Source of the DNA: Liolophura sinensis
Taxonomy: Eukaryota; Mollusca; Polyplacophora; Chitonida; Chitonidae
Length of the DNA: 64,000 bases
Direction of reading: 5' to 3'
Assembly: GCF_032854445.1 (NCBI RefSeq)
Contig: NC_088301.1
Coordinates: 49,037,116 to 49,101,115 of the forward strand
The stretch's first letter is position 1; every line of letters starts with the position of its first letter. Shown here piece after piece: positions 27,201 through 37,924 of this stretch. Below the pieces are notes generated by a model. It was not told where the DNA came from. It saw nothing but the letters and a program-made list of their open reading frames with translations, and made no database searches. The translations under genes and the position numbers were made by a program.

Positions 27201-30200
27201 CTTCAGAGGCAATGCATTAGGTACAAAGCATAGGTCAGGAAGAGCCAGTGCCGAGCGGGAGGCGGGATCCACTTCCTTGTTCTTACGATGTGCTGTGTGG
27301 GGCAGATACGGTCAGAATGTGTTACCATTCAATTCTCAGTGCTCAGGCCACATACATGTTCATGAGGAGGACAAACACAAGTAACAGGTGCTCTAAGAAT
27401 CCAACAAGGTGAAAATGCCAGGGGTGGAGTGTGCAGTTTACAGTGCACGAGTGCAGTGCATGGTTAAATTCAGTGTTTTAGTAAAACTTAAGCTTAATGG
27501 TTGACTTGATCAAAACTGAAGAGCTAAATACACAATTACTATCACATCACCTACCCTGCTTATGATGGCGATAGAAAACACACAAAAATTTACATGAAAA
27601 AAGAATCTATATGACTTTGCCACCTTTTTCCATTTACCTTAATTCTCAAACCTTTTCTTGTAGATGAAAGAACAACTTTCAACACAATTTATGCACATTT
27701 TTCATTTGATTTGAGACAAAATTCCATTGGCTGGATTAGCCAATTGGAGGACTTCACATAAAGTATAATTTTACCAACATATAGCATTCCCTCCTAATAC
27801 ACAGTCAATCATCAGGCACACCATTATACCTCTGTCAAGTTAAACTAAAGATCTCATATACAATGCATATACAGGTATAAATAGTGTGCAGCAAGTGAGA
27901 GAGAATCTCTAAACCAGCATAAATGAGAACAGTATTTTAGTGCTACTTGTGCCACAACTTACCAGGTCTCATTGCTTCCACGCTCTTAGCCACCTCTGCC
28001 ATGTGACTGCCAGCTATGTCTACTAAAACCTGAATTGAAAAAAATACAAAGAATTCTATTCCATGCTCAATATAAACTATATTTTTTTTTGTAAACAATA
28101 CTGTATATTAACTTTTTAAACAAACATAGTTTTCCACATCAATTTGTCCGTCCATGCATGTTTACAAAATGTGTATATTTTAATTTATCAAAACATTGGA
28201 ATGGATGTTTTAGAAGACAAAAGATATTATCTTTGTTACCATTTATCACCATTTGGGTCAGTGTGAGGTCTGAATCAGGTGTATATGGGATGTCTCATGT
28301 ACACCTCAGTGTGAGGTATGGATGAGGTGTAAACCTCATCTATATTATCCCCAAGATGGCTAGCAACATGCATGTTTTACGCTGCGGGAAAAACAACCCA
28401 ATTACGCATTGATCGATGTTTCCTGGGGCAGAACTTCTAACGTGTGCGCACATGAAAAGTTGTAATAGAATAGAAGTAGGGCTAAATTTTTGATCTAGCA
28501 ACTTGAAAGCCTCATGTAAATGTATTTCACTGTTATTTTGTAACCCGGCTGAGATTTACACATACTGTAAACAAAGAATTGCACTTACAAACTTACAATC
28601 TGATCTATAATTTATATAGCAAATGTGTGTTTTGAGCTTGTTTTCTATTAAAATAAAAGTGAAAACAGTGTGTTAAATCTGAGTTACACTTATGTACATC
28701 CACCTTGCCTGTAAGTATATACCTCAGGTACGCCTCGATATAGGCATCATATTTTTTAATGTAGTCTTTACAAAGTGACCTCCACTGAGATGTACTTCTT
28801 GAGTACCTGAGGTCTTAATTCGAAAAATTGGCAGTACAGCAGATACACCCCCTGTACAACTAACAGATACCTCAAGTACACCTCAAATCAGACATGCTAC
28901 ACCTCAATGGTACACCTCAGATGTACCTTAAGTATGCCTCCAGTATACCTTATTAGGGTAAGAGATGTGCTTAGTTGCCACATGTTACGTATTAGCACAC
29001 CTTAACAATTATTGATTCTAATTTATTGTAACACATGTTAAGTAAAAGTTGGCCTATATCTTTACTCAGAGTAAAACAGAACTGGAAAAAGAAGTTACCA
29101 TACAATGGTGTCAGCAGATGTCAGTCATAGCTGTAGTCAGTTTCTTTCACTGGGTCCTGACTCCCCATCTTACCATACCAGGTCATTTCTATCTTGTTTA
29201 ATATTTTTCAACTCAAATGACTAAAATTTCATTGTCTTCAGGACTACTGAACTAAATTTAGTTGAACAATTAATATATAATTTTATTGTACCATTGTTCC
29301 AAGATCTCAGACGTCCAATAAATTTAATTTATTTGAATTTTCAACCATCAGAGCTTTAGAAACTGGGTATAAGAAAATTTGACCAAACACTGACAAGTGT
29401 TAGGAATTACCTAGTTTCCTTGGTTACTCAGTTTTGCCATCTGAATAAGTTCTGTCATAAATTAATACATTTTAATTAGTTAGCCAATTATTACAGTTCA
29501 GCTGACAGCGCAACACCTTGAGGAACAAAAAATTTAGCACAAATGAAAAGCTAACAGCTGACCTTACTGTTTTGCAATACTTTAGTTCAGCTGATATTTC
29601 TCATTTATGATTCTTTGTTTCTCCTTTCATCTTTTCTGAACTTACTGGTGAAACAACAAATGCTGCTGGTATTATAGGTGACATGACATTGGATACATAG
29701 TCTGCAATGAGCTGTAGCTGATGTAACTCTCTTGACTGTACCTGAAAATTCAAAAGTATAAAATCATAGAATAAATTAGAAATCTTTTACAAAATAAAAT
29801 CAACAAAAGCAAAAATTAAACTCTGATGTGCCTCCTCTATGAGTAAACAATTTGGGAATCATACATATATAAGAGACAACCAAACACCATAGTGAACTCA
29901 ACTAAATGTATGTGATTGGAAATTTAGCCATGGACATCTTCACATGCCACAAAGAAAGTAACAGGAGAAAAGACAACAAAATGATGACAGCTGAAGTTTC
30001 TAATTACAATGACCCAACACAGACTGATGGCACTTCTCTCGGAACTTGTCAACATGTCACTGTTAATTCACCACAGGCCAGGTTATTATAACAGTTGAGT
30101 CACGCATGGTACATGTACCACTGCACATTGTCCAATGGTGTGCTGCATCCAACATCATTGGTCTGACAACTCTTATAACTACAAGTACAGTGATAGTATT

Positions 30201-33200
30201 ACAGGCCATAAACGTGGCAGGTAAATATTAATGTACCTGGTGAAGACTAAAGGCACCATTCGGCAATGCACGTACATGTAGCACTTGTTATTCTAGATTT
30301 ACGCCTAGGTGCCTACACTGATGTAGTCTACCCAACATACACTACACGTATCTGACCCAGAATGTCTGCAAACAGCTGCTCAACACATAAATGCAGGTTA
30401 CTTATCCATTACAAAGCTTTCTGTGTTAATATGCAAAACAGACATATTGGATGTTACAGTCCTGTGCTTTGGGTACAGTAGTTTCTTGCATGTCAAAGTG
30501 CCATATACCTTCTGTGAGATATAGATGTGGCACTAACCTAAGAAGATCTATGCTTTTAACCACTGTATCAGAAGAGTCCATTAAGCTAATGACTTCTGGT
30601 TTACACTGACATAACATGTACATACACAGTAACCACTGTCATCCCATGATCAATAAACCCACATACAATTACATCTGGCTCATAACGCACAAGATCTTTT
30701 CCTTGGAAACCCTGCAATGTGGTGTATTATCTTCATGTGGGGATATCTTCACACAACAGTACTTACGAATGTTACATGTGCCTCTAATATTTTCATTTCC
30801 TCAATAAGTTAAGCTTCTCTAAAATTATGTTCATGTACCTTCGAGGGGGGGGGGGGGTGTCTCGCTAGCTGAGATGGTTATGTTGCATAAAATATATGTT
30901 CCTGCAAAAGGGGGTTATCAAAAATCAATCACCTGCCAATGCCTTTTCGGGAATTGCACAGATGACTTTAGTTCATGAGGGCATTTGCTTTGTTGATTGG
31001 CACTGGTGGACTTACATGTGAGCAGTGACATTTGAAGTCTTACCTGCATTCGCTCTTCATGAGTTAATGTGTGATTTACAGGACGGCACGGTCTCTTGAT
31101 CATTCGATACACTCGTCTATTCTAAAAATTAAACAAAAAATATGCATATTTAACAACTACTTAGTCTAGGTGACAATCATACAAAAATGTAAGTTACTTA
31201 TTTAAAACTCCATGCTTCATAACAAGATTTCAGGATGTCATGACACATTCGTCAGGATTCATATCCAATAGGCTTCTTGGTCTATTGTTGCTACATAAGC
31301 ATGTCAACTTCAAAAGCTCTTTAAAATGACTCTTAAAAAGCTCTGAGATGCTGGATTCTGTGGATGATAGTGATTTCAAACATGAAAACCTATGTATCAC
31401 ATAAACAGACATCCATTTTCATTTTGACCTCACTTCCCTGGACTGAAACTTGACAGAGAAGATGACTGTTTCCTCCTTTGCTTCTGCCTTGCCAACAAAA
31501 TAAAACCTACAGGTTACATTCTGTGCGACTGACTGCCTCTATGTATAGCAAAAAGTAACGCTTCACACCAAGAAAGGCTAGTCGATCTTTGATGTTAAGA
31601 CAGTACAGGCCAGTTCTACAAATCATGAATCTTGCTCACGTCTATGAATACACCATCCACAGATATCACACGCCCCAAGGGCCAGATGTTTCACATTAGG
31701 ACAAAAGGGTTCACATTTCTCTGGTACAATAACAAGGCCACCTTCAGAAAGTTAGTCTAAAATAATACTCAGATGCTCTTCAAACTTCTTTGAGTGAATG
31801 GTTACATGTCATTAAGATACATTTAGATAAGAATGCTGAATATAGAGCTCAAAACAGACATTTGCATGCCACCATGATGGGTATTCCAGATCAATAATCA
31901 CAAATTGGTTTAGTTTCGCCGATTTTTATACACAGGATTTTTGTCAACAAAATTTTGTCTCTGATTCAATAATCCTATATACATGTACTTTAAAGTGCAG
32001 GTATACCAAAGTTTGTTGTGAGTGCTAAAAACACAGCAGTGCTGGACACTTCTCATGTTCAACTCTGCTAAAGACATTTTTAATCAATTACATAATGTAA
32101 TGCACGTATGACATATGTCATATATGGAAATATCTTGAAGAGTAACATTTTCCATAGTTCTTCATACTGCATGCAGTCGTAACATGATCTCAGGTTACCA
32201 AAAATATCACATGCTAACTTCTATGTTAACTTTACATTGCACATTATTCTGTTGACCATACCAATAACTAGGTACTATTATATTTACAGTACCTCAGATT
32301 AATATCAAAGTGTATCAGTTGCACGTGACATGATCCATTTGTTACCTGTTTTTAAATTTTAAGCAATGGCTATAGTAAGACATGTATACACAGTTATACT
32401 AGCTGTAGTGTATACTAAATAACATCTATACAGTAACATATAATAGCCCTGGTATATTTTTTCTGAACCTAAGTTCGTAATGAAGGGCACAAGAAGACAA
32501 TCCACTTTGACACTGGTAAATATCACAAAGATACAACAACACACCATCAATGTTAACTTGCTACTGTGGCAAGAAATAACATTATTACCTCACGATAACA
32601 ATGTAATGCTACATGTACCTACAAGTAAGATTACTACAAAATACTTGACTAGAACTATCGGCAGATATTCTGATCAGCCTGCTGCCATGCTATGAACTTG
32701 ATGAAAACAACTTCTGCTAGTACATGTAATAGATTTGCTCAACTCTGTTCCATTCTGTAACCAATAATTCTACTACATACCGGTAATACTCAATATTTTT
32801 TCATTTGGAACAAAATTTACTGGATTTTAAATATTTGAAATTTGAACTCCATTTGAAGACAAAAAAAATTAATTTGAAATCCTACAGAAGACTTTATAAT
32901 GATTTTTCATCACAGTATAAGTAATGAAAAAGTGGTTAGAAAAACCTTTATACACCTAGTGTCAATTGCGAACATTTCACTATGTAACACATTATTCTCC
33001 AGGATAATGGTAAAAAGTATCTTAACACTGCCAGCACATTTGTTAACACGACAGCTTTGCCAAGGAAAAACACAACTCAACCCAGGTGAGATCATCAGTC
33101 AGTACCGTATCTTGGCCAAGAAGTAATTAACTGTTACTGCAAGAAACTATCAATTCCCTGTGTGGCTCTACTCGTAGATACTGCATGGTGCTGTGCCAAC

Positions 33201-36200
33201 AGCCTTGAACAGTAGCAATACAGATCTTGGCACCCACGAAAACAGGGAACAAGTAGACCCAGGCAGGAACTTGTTCTCAATAATACATGCTTCCAACCAC
33301 ACCCTACAGGGATCTCGCTCTACCTGGCCTTATTAACATGATCCCATGGGAGTCCGTGAGTTGCAAACCAATTCATGACCCAGTTCATGCCATCTGGAAA
33401 GGGCTGATACATGTAATATCATTGTTTTAATAAATTCTGGGAGATATTTTTCAATTCATATTACTTTTTCAATGATAAAACCTACATAGAGTTTGACTAT
33501 ATACTGGACTATCATGTAATAAATCTGGAAACTGAATAACAAGATGTGGAAATGTGCTCACTTCTTTATCTTTTTCTGCACCTGGTACACAAGATGTGAT
33601 GTAAGATGGCATGATGAAAATTCAAATGTAGTCAGAGAAAGGCGAAGGTTAAAAATTCCAAATTACCATCCCGTCACGAAAATCTATACGTGTACATTTT
33701 CAAGTGCGTTTATATCAATTTATATAGTCAGGCTTATAGTAACTTCTAAGCTTTGGTTTCAATTACCATTTTTCATGTTTATTATAGTTTTATGGTTACT
33801 TTTCTGCACTTGAAACAACTTACAATGTCAAAACAGAACAGCACCATCAGTTTCTTCTCTTCAGTCACAATATCGGAAATTGACAGTTTCAACTAGTAAC
33901 ATAACATTTGATTTCGATGATTACAGCTGACGTTTATACTGACTTTTATATGTAGAGTAAATCTAGACTGACAGAAAGATGGGACGGAATACACGGAAAT
34001 CTTCATTCAATATCCTCAAAAATATAACTTGATTCAAACCATCTAATTTGTCGAAAATGTGGATTGTCTCAGCAATTTTTCTTGCTGAATACATATTTAC
34101 TTCGCCGGAAAGCTTTTAAAAACAGGAAATTCATAAAGATCTCCAGATCAGACAAAATATAGGAATTTATTATCACCTCATTTGGTGACAAACTTGTAAA
34201 CCATGTGTGTAAATGTAATTATACAGGTCTGTAATTTATCACGTGCAACCTGCCAGGGGATGATAACTACAAATAGTTTGGACACAATTTTGATTCTCAG
34301 ATCTGTCGGTTTTATCATTTTTATACATGCAAATAACCCAATAAGATTATTATCTTTTCACTTTGCATCCCAAACTTCTGATCCCGAAACTCTTTTGATG
34401 GATAACTGCTCTGGTTCAGGCCCTGTTTCAAAGCCACAGACAGTCAGGCATCACAAGGCGTAATAATGTTCACAACTGCCAGCCGGCACTTGCACTGAGA
34501 GCCTGGTGTCTGTCAGACATGAAATCTTGATGTGCCCAGAAGTCCAAATTAAATTAAGATAGCTTTATTCTTAATTTGCTGAAGGGACAGTAGATTTACC
34601 ACAGATCGTACTATTTGTCTACTTCTTATGACCACTGACTCTCGAAAGTGATCACACTGCCGCAAGTGATTGTAATTATAGTAAACACTGCTGAAAAGTG
34701 GAGCAAGCAGATGTTCACGACACTTTTAATCTTTTCTAGTAGCAAAGTGATCCAAACAACAGAAACAAGCCCAAGGTCAGTTAAGGAAAAATGAAAGCAG
34801 TCGTCAAACTTCAATGCTTGCAATGTCACAGTAAAAATACAACTTCAAAAACAACTACACCGTTGATTTACATGCTAGTCTGCAGTGTACAGTATGCAGT
34901 ATTTTGCATCGTACATTTCTACTGCTGTACAGATTTTGTTCCAACTTTTCTTTTATCTTTCATGGCTTTGATGCTCTCGCAGAGCAGTGTTAGACGAGTA
35001 ATTTTTGAAAAATTTCTTCCATGCAAGGGTCACCAAGATATGGCTGAAATACTGCCGATGTGACATAAAGCCATAATCATTCATTCAATGCCAGGCGGAC
35101 ACACACCCCTCTCCCACACCTCTCTCCCGGCTCGATTGCAACATTTGCTGTGCTCATTTCCACAACTGATGCCCACCACTCAACATTTTCTGGGCAGATA
35201 ACTGTAAATTATATTATTCATCTGTAATAGTACACAGGGTAAGAAGAGGGCATGAACTCAGAAAGAGGCAACACTGTGTCAGTAGAGCAATCTCTCTGAT
35301 AAGACAGTATGTGGTATCTGTGGGTTATCATAAACCCATGTGCCAGAGGTTACAGACCATTGTTAAGTGCAAACTATGGGGATGTACTAGCATATGCTGC
35401 TAACGGCTAGATCTAGATCCAATGTGGTAAGAGCAGGAACAAGTGTGTTTACCTATGGACCAAAATATACTGCACTATGGTATAAGAAGCCACCAGTCAA
35501 CACCTGGTTTTCAAATGGGCTTAGCCATGATACTGTTATCAGGTGGGAATAAAATCTATGTGCCAGTACACACACAAGAGGGAGAAATGTGTACTTACAT
35601 GATTGAACCAGTACACTGAAGTATCAACATATCATGTAACCAAAACTTCTCTTTGGTTTTCATAGAGCCAGAGCAGCTTTTCCAAGCAGAATTTATCACA
35701 ACATACATAAGACTTGTAATACCTCTTATACCTGTCATTTCACATTTACAGAAATAGTAAGTCTACTTGGCCAAATTTACAAAAGTGCATTATAAGTATA
35801 TCACAAAAGGACAATACTCAGCCCAGCTACTTAGCCTAAAGCACCACAACAACGTAAAGGAAAAATATGTTAACGGCTAACTACTGAATTAGGTGAGGGT
35901 TAAGCATGAAAGCTGACAAAGCACCTTTCACTACCTCAAGGTAACAAGTTACCTTTGAGCAAGGTAACAAAACAGCCAGGTTTCAAAATGATTCATCTCA
36001 CTTTGTTGCCTCGCTACCTTGACCTTTGTAATACACGTTGAGGGAGCAAGGCAGAATCATAGCCAGATACCACGGTAACTTAGCCCTATGCATATTTTTC
36101 TTTAATGTTGTTCAGTAATAATGCTTCAGTTCAAACTCACCTTGCCCTTTTCTACTTCCAGCCAGGAAAAGGGTTACATCTCCCATAAATGATAATCACC

Positions 36201-37924
36201 TCTAAAGAATCCTTCAAGTTAATTTTGTTTGTTTAAACACGATCAAAACTGAATGGCACAAGAGCAAACCTTCTATGATTAGCTGACTATCCCATTTGTC
36301 TTGTTCTGTAAGTTTACCTTATACATGTATGTACTTCCAGTGTTGTCCTCAATATATTAATGCTGTGTGCCAAGTAATGAGTCTGTGCCTAATCCATCTC
36401 CATCCCTGTGTATGTACCATGTGCTTTTTTTGTTTTTATATGGTGTCCATCATTAGGAATACTATGCTTGAATACTATGTGAGTAAATACCGTGCCTTCT
36501 TGTGGTAGGGTAAGTCCACACTGCCAAAGTGCTGCTGTCACTGAAGTACTATGCCAAAGGCACTAAACATAACACCCCACTATGTCACATAACACAGACA
36601 TGGGGACAACCAGTCCTGTTTCTCAAGCCTCTCATATCTGAGTGCTAAGTGAGGCCTCAATAAGTACCATTTTTAATTTTTTTGATATGATCTCACCTGG
36701 GTTTGATCCCAGGTTTCCTAACTTTAAGACAGATGCTGTAGCCATAACCATTAGGCCTCCAAAGCAGTCCCACTTGAATCAGAGTTACAGACTTGCAACT
36801 GATCGGATAGCATACAATCCATCACACAGTGGCATGGATCATCTGCAGAACTGGACACGGATTAGTGTCAAACAATATTATTTGGCAGAGAGCATTAGCA
36901 TATATATGGAAGATAGCATGTGTTACAGATGTGTTAAAGGTAAGCTTACAGTAAAAGACAGGGCTGTGATAGTACATGTATATGTAATTATAGCACAATT
37001 CTAGTGCTAGCCTTAAAAGTCTAGTTCCAGAAACAGTCAAATTCTATCTAACCAACCATGCTCCTCTCGCACAAATGTCACCTGTACTCTAAATAAGATT
37101 ATCACATGAGCTGTCACAATCGCAATTGTGTGGAAAATCATGATGGACACAATAGCAAGTTGTGCTGTATATTTGAAACATTTGCTACCGGAAGATCGAA
37201 TTTGACATTTTCCTAGAGTGGAGGTAGAAATGTCAAAACAAGACCTAACAGTCGCAATTCTGAGGTTTATCAATGGGTTTCCATTGGTAAATGGTTTCCA
37301 ATGGGTAGACCAATGAACAAATTATGATAGTTTTACTAGAATGCATGTAGAAACACTAAGGGCATAACTTTACTGGAGTGCTGTGAGCGTTTCAGTGCAA
37401 CCTCACCTTATGCCTCCAGGTTAAAACATCTTATAAGTCATAGCTTCTTGAGTAAGATAAAAACAGCAAATAGATTTAATAGTGTTCTGGTGACACTTTA
37501 TGAAACACTTTAATAATAATAATAATATATAGCGGGAATAAAGAATCTACTAAGGATGGCTCTGGTCCCCAAGTAAGATTTAATCACAACTTCTTTTGTA
37601 CACAACACGACTTTAAAATTTCACTCCCAATTGTACATCAAGGGGTCATGCTCTTACAAGTTGGTACTTAGTAACGCAGGCAAATGGTTTTCTGAGTCAG
37701 CCCGCTAGTGCTAGTAACACACGAGCCGTTGACGGGAACGGATCTGTCAGGTCAAACCCCGATACTTACTCCACACACCCACATCTAAATGAGTTTGAAA
37801 TGTACGAAATATCCTCAAATACCTATCTAATCACAGTAATTCAACGTACGTTCACGTCTGCAACCACGATGCTTCGATGTCCTTCACCTCTGTATTCCCA
37901 TCTGCATATCGCTGAAACCGCCAT
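8995..37924 (-). CDS. IPPK: Inositol-pentakisphosphate 2-kinase (IPPK/IPK1), complete, 14 coding exons
   Basis: The enzyme phosphorylates the 2-position of Ins(1,3,4,5,6)P5 to make InsP6, in nucleus and cytosol. Coding exons in transcript order: 37924-37850, 31121-31044, 29741-29646, 28029-27963, 27292-27168, 23964-23869, 23374-23316, 23093-23021, 22705-22596, 21949-21789, 21116-20975, 20680-20581, 14955-14882, 9205-8995. All junctions are GT/AG, the phases agree, and the sum is 1467 nt (488 aa plus stop); the human enzyme is about 491 aa. Visible family motifs: glycine loop GEGHRSIVV, EIKPKRGFIP, KYCPIDLFSG, HRMKHAL, GLPSGCILDTIL, DLDIEG, QDCSIMI and the C-terminal TIDLDPKPFDKIP. The ATG at 37924 is chosen because GEGHRS then sits about as far from the N-terminus as in human. 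An in-frame ATG at 37969, just after an acceptor-like CAG, would add 15 residues. Introns of several kb carry repeats. Confidence 0.93.
13511..13725. repeat. Dispersed repeat X, copy 1 (IPPK intron 13)
   Basis: Same orientation and order as 20112-20325: CTTCAACCTTTTCAACCAT, TCAGTGGAATTTATGCA, CCATAGTTCTCTC, TTTCAAAATATTGGTTGCA, TTGAAGAATTAGG. No coding frame. Confidence 0.7.
14882..14955 (-). CDS. IPPK: IPPK coding exon 13
   Basis: Encodes IKEFLVSMTVQDCSIMIS through PIDA plus two bases. QDCSIMI is the family's KDCSIMI catalytic-domain motif. Acceptor GTTACAG, donor AAG|GTATGA, phase 2. Confidence 0.93.
15199..15235 (+). repeat. Left member of a distant inverted pair
   Basis: ATCTGGGATTAAGAGACTG then AGGGATATGAAACT. 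The reverse complement of 18566-18600 reads nearly the same. See the partner entry. Confidence 0.6.
17766..17842 (+). mobile_element. SINE body fragment
   Basis: GGCAACCTGTGGATGGTTGTG with a short GGGAAGGTCTG triplication before it. A separate minus-oriented tail piece (TTTGATAGCTGTTTTATGCC) lies at about 17620-17690. Confidence 0.55.
18566..18602 (-). repeat. Right member of a distant inverted pair
   Basis: Read on the minus strand: AGATCTGGGATTAAGAGACG then GAGGAATATAGAACT. With 15199-15235 it could bound a 3.4-kb DNA transposon in IPPK intron 12. I see no transposase frame between them. Confidence 0.55.
19837..19968 (+). mobile_element. SINE 3' half
   Basis: CATGGGTTTCCCCCGGGCTC to ATTCTTGAGTACGGCATAAA, then a degenerate ATAAATCAATT tail. 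IPPK intron 12. Confidence 0.75.
20112..20325. repeat. Dispersed repeat X, copy 2 (IPPK intron 12)
   Basis: Partner of 13511-13725, sharing TCAGTGGAATTTGTGCA, CCATAGTTCTCTC and TTCAAAATATTGGTTGCA with indels between. A short echo (TTTTCAACCATCAGAGC) is at 29338. Confidence 0.7.
20370..20525 (-). mobile_element. SINE 3' half next to IPPK exon 12
   Basis: ATTTATTTATCTGATTAGTG, GCTGTACTCAAGAACATTTC and the GGAGGAAACCGGGCAGAGCC body. It is fused by read-through to exon 12 in a long but spurious minus-strand open frame. Confidence 0.8.
20581..20680 (-). CDS. IPPK: IPPK coding exon 12
   Basis: Encodes STWQLDGPYRKDSWKIKK through ELMVQK; human has LQIDGPYDEAF at this point. Acceptor CTCCTAG, donor AAG|GTAAAT. 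A minus-oriented SINE begins about 55 bp into the following intron. Confidence 0.9.
20975..21116 (-). CDS. IPPK: IPPK coding exon 11
   Basis: Encodes ETTGLPSGCILDTILRIQ, then LDDLDIEGIILLYKRLKQ. It aligns with human SGLPKGCLLYKTLQVQ and LLDIEGLYPLYNRVERY. Acceptor TCTACAG, donor GCAG|GTAAGT. Confidence 0.93.
21256..21392 (+). mobile_element. SINE 5' half, degenerate
   Basis: GTGGTTAGCGGGCTAG (A-box part), GGAGCCTTTCAGTAAAG, GATCAAGTTCAGG (B-box remnant) and GGGGAGGTCTGCCATC. IPPK intron 10. Confidence 0.55.
21789..21949 (-). CDS. IPPK: IPPK coding exon 10
   Basis: Encodes RCISVFLDLVVQALL and a hydrophilic linker ending SALNTG. Only the donor ACTG|GTATTC restores phase with the next exon, giving NTGETTGLPSGC. 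The linker is the least conserved part of the family, so this donor is the least certain boundary in the gene. Confidence 0.78.
22596..22705 (-). CDS. IPPK: IPPK coding exon 9
   Basis: Encodes NGQEIFGDFAFEDLSEHL through RNGVRQE plus two bases. It begins like human NGELIYG. Acceptor ATTACAG, donor AAAG|GTAAAG, phase 2. Confidence 0.9.
23021..23093 (-). CDS. IPPK: IPPK coding exon 8
   Basis: Completes the split Gly, then NVHRMKHALYCLLETP to FRICK, matching human QRMHFALKSLLQEAQNNLKIFK. Acceptor TTTTGCAG, donor AAG|GTAGGT. Confidence 0.93.
23316..23374 (-). CDS. IPPK: IPPK coding exon 7
   Basis: Encodes LKRGVWTQTSKYCPIDLFSG up to a split Gly codon. SKYCPIDLFSG is nearly identical to human SKYCPLDLYSG. 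Donor GG|GTGAGT, phase 2. Confidence 0.93.
23869..23964 (-). CDS. IPPK: IPPK coding exon 6
   Basis: Encodes 32 residues, PKRGFIPTSPYIAK to CLHTSLK. It completes EIKPKRGFIP and carries the Cys-rich KYCLH segment equivalent to human RYCMHQHLK. The acceptor follows a long T-run; the donor is AAG|GTAAGG. Confidence 0.93.
24140..25325. repeat. Degenerate satellite-like tandem array, 8 units, IPPK intron 5
   Basis: The anchor AAAATTAAAACTCTATGTGG recurs near 24195, 24367, 24487, 24660, 24825, 24950, 25088 and 25232, so the unit varies from about 120 to 172 bp. Each unit also holds GGACAAATGTGAGTCGCAAC, TGGTTACCATGACAAC and a CCGGACACAAAATCATAT segment. The array ends in a GGACGGACAGACAGACAAAA stretch. 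Confidence 0.85.
26814..26972 (-). mobile_element. Degenerate SINE-like repeat, minus orientation
   Basis: TTATTTATTTGATTGCTGTT, CACACTTAAGAAATTTTCAC and GAACCTTCCCACG keep the order of the local SINE family with much divergence. IPPK intron 5. Confidence 0.5.
27168..27292 (-). CDS. IPPK: IPPK coding exon 5
   Basis: Two bases plus 41 codons, HRKNKEVDPASRS through TVSIEIK. It carries the first half of the conserved EIKPK motif; the human counterpart reads ILCVEIKPK. Donor AAG|GTAAAC. The acceptor after ACACAG is weaker but is the only one that keeps phase past an upstream in-frame stop. Confidence 0.88.
27963..28029 (-). CDS. IPPK: IPPK coding exon 4
   Basis: Encodes VLVDIAGSHMAEVAK through EAMRP and one further base. 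The acceptor is a T-run followed by CAATTCAG; the donor is CTG|GTAAGT, phase 1. Confidence 0.87.
28255..28965. repeat. Segment with many GAGGTGTAC / GTACACCTC motifs
   Basis: At least ten variants of the 9-mer occur in both orientations, crowded at the two ends (28255-28340 and 28715-28960) with plain A/T-rich sequence between. IPPK intron 3. The arrangement resembles subterminal repeats of a DNA transposon. Confidence 0.55.
29646..29741 (-). CDS. IPPK: IPPK coding exon 3
   Basis: Encodes 32 residues, VQSRELHQLQL to AAFVVSP, containing ADYVSNVMSPII, which aligns with the human segment VDFGKNVMKEFLG. Donor CCA|GTAAGT, phase 0. Confidence 0.88.
30845..30857. repeat. G13 homopolymer
   Basis: Run of 13 G on the plus strand in IPPK intron 2. 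Its length may be uncertain in the assembly. Confidence 0.9.
31044..31121 (-). CDS. IPPK: IPPK coding exon 2
   Basis: Encodes 26 residues, NRRVYRMIKRP to HEERMQ, matching the N-lobe beta strand that carries basic residues in this family. Acceptor TTTTTAG, donor CAG|GTAAGA, phase 0 at both ends. Confidence 0.88.
35844..36113. mobile_element. Foldback (MITE-like) element, IPPK intron 1
   Basis: The left end CACAACAACGTAAAGGAAAA then ATATG pairs with the right end CATATTTTTCTTTAATGTTG; inner arms (GTTAACGGCTAA against TTAGCCC) also pair. The centre is a near-perfect palindrome, CTCAAGGTAAC-AA-GTTACCTTTGAG, at 35935-35959. No coding capacity. Confidence 0.65.
36690..36761 (-). repeat. tRNA-like relic or SINE head
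   Basis: Minus strand: GGAGGCCTAATGGTTATGGC, then CCTGGGATCAAACCCAGG, a perfect T-arm with a B-box-like core. The anticodon arm does not pair cleanly, so this is not a functional tRNA. Probably a tRNA-derived repeat. Confidence 0.45.
37510..37530. repeat. (TAA)n microsatellite
   Basis: Short TAATAATAATAATA run just inside IPPK intron 1, about 0.3 kb after exon 1. Confidence 0.85.
37850..37924 (-). CDS. IPPK: IPPK coding exon 1
   Basis: Encodes 25 residues from MAVSAICR to VVADVN, including the nucleotide-binding glycine loop GEGHRSIVV. The donor is AAC|GTACGT, phase 0. An acceptor-like TTTCAG sits just upstream at 37971, so a non-coding first exon probably lies at higher coordinates. Confidence 0.88.

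Noticed and set aside
27082-27384. 100-codon plus-strand open frame
   Set aside because: Antisense shadow of IPPK exon 5.
36642-37004. 120-codon plus-strand open frame
   Set aside because: Runs across a tRNA-like repeat on the opposite strand and has no domain or splice support.
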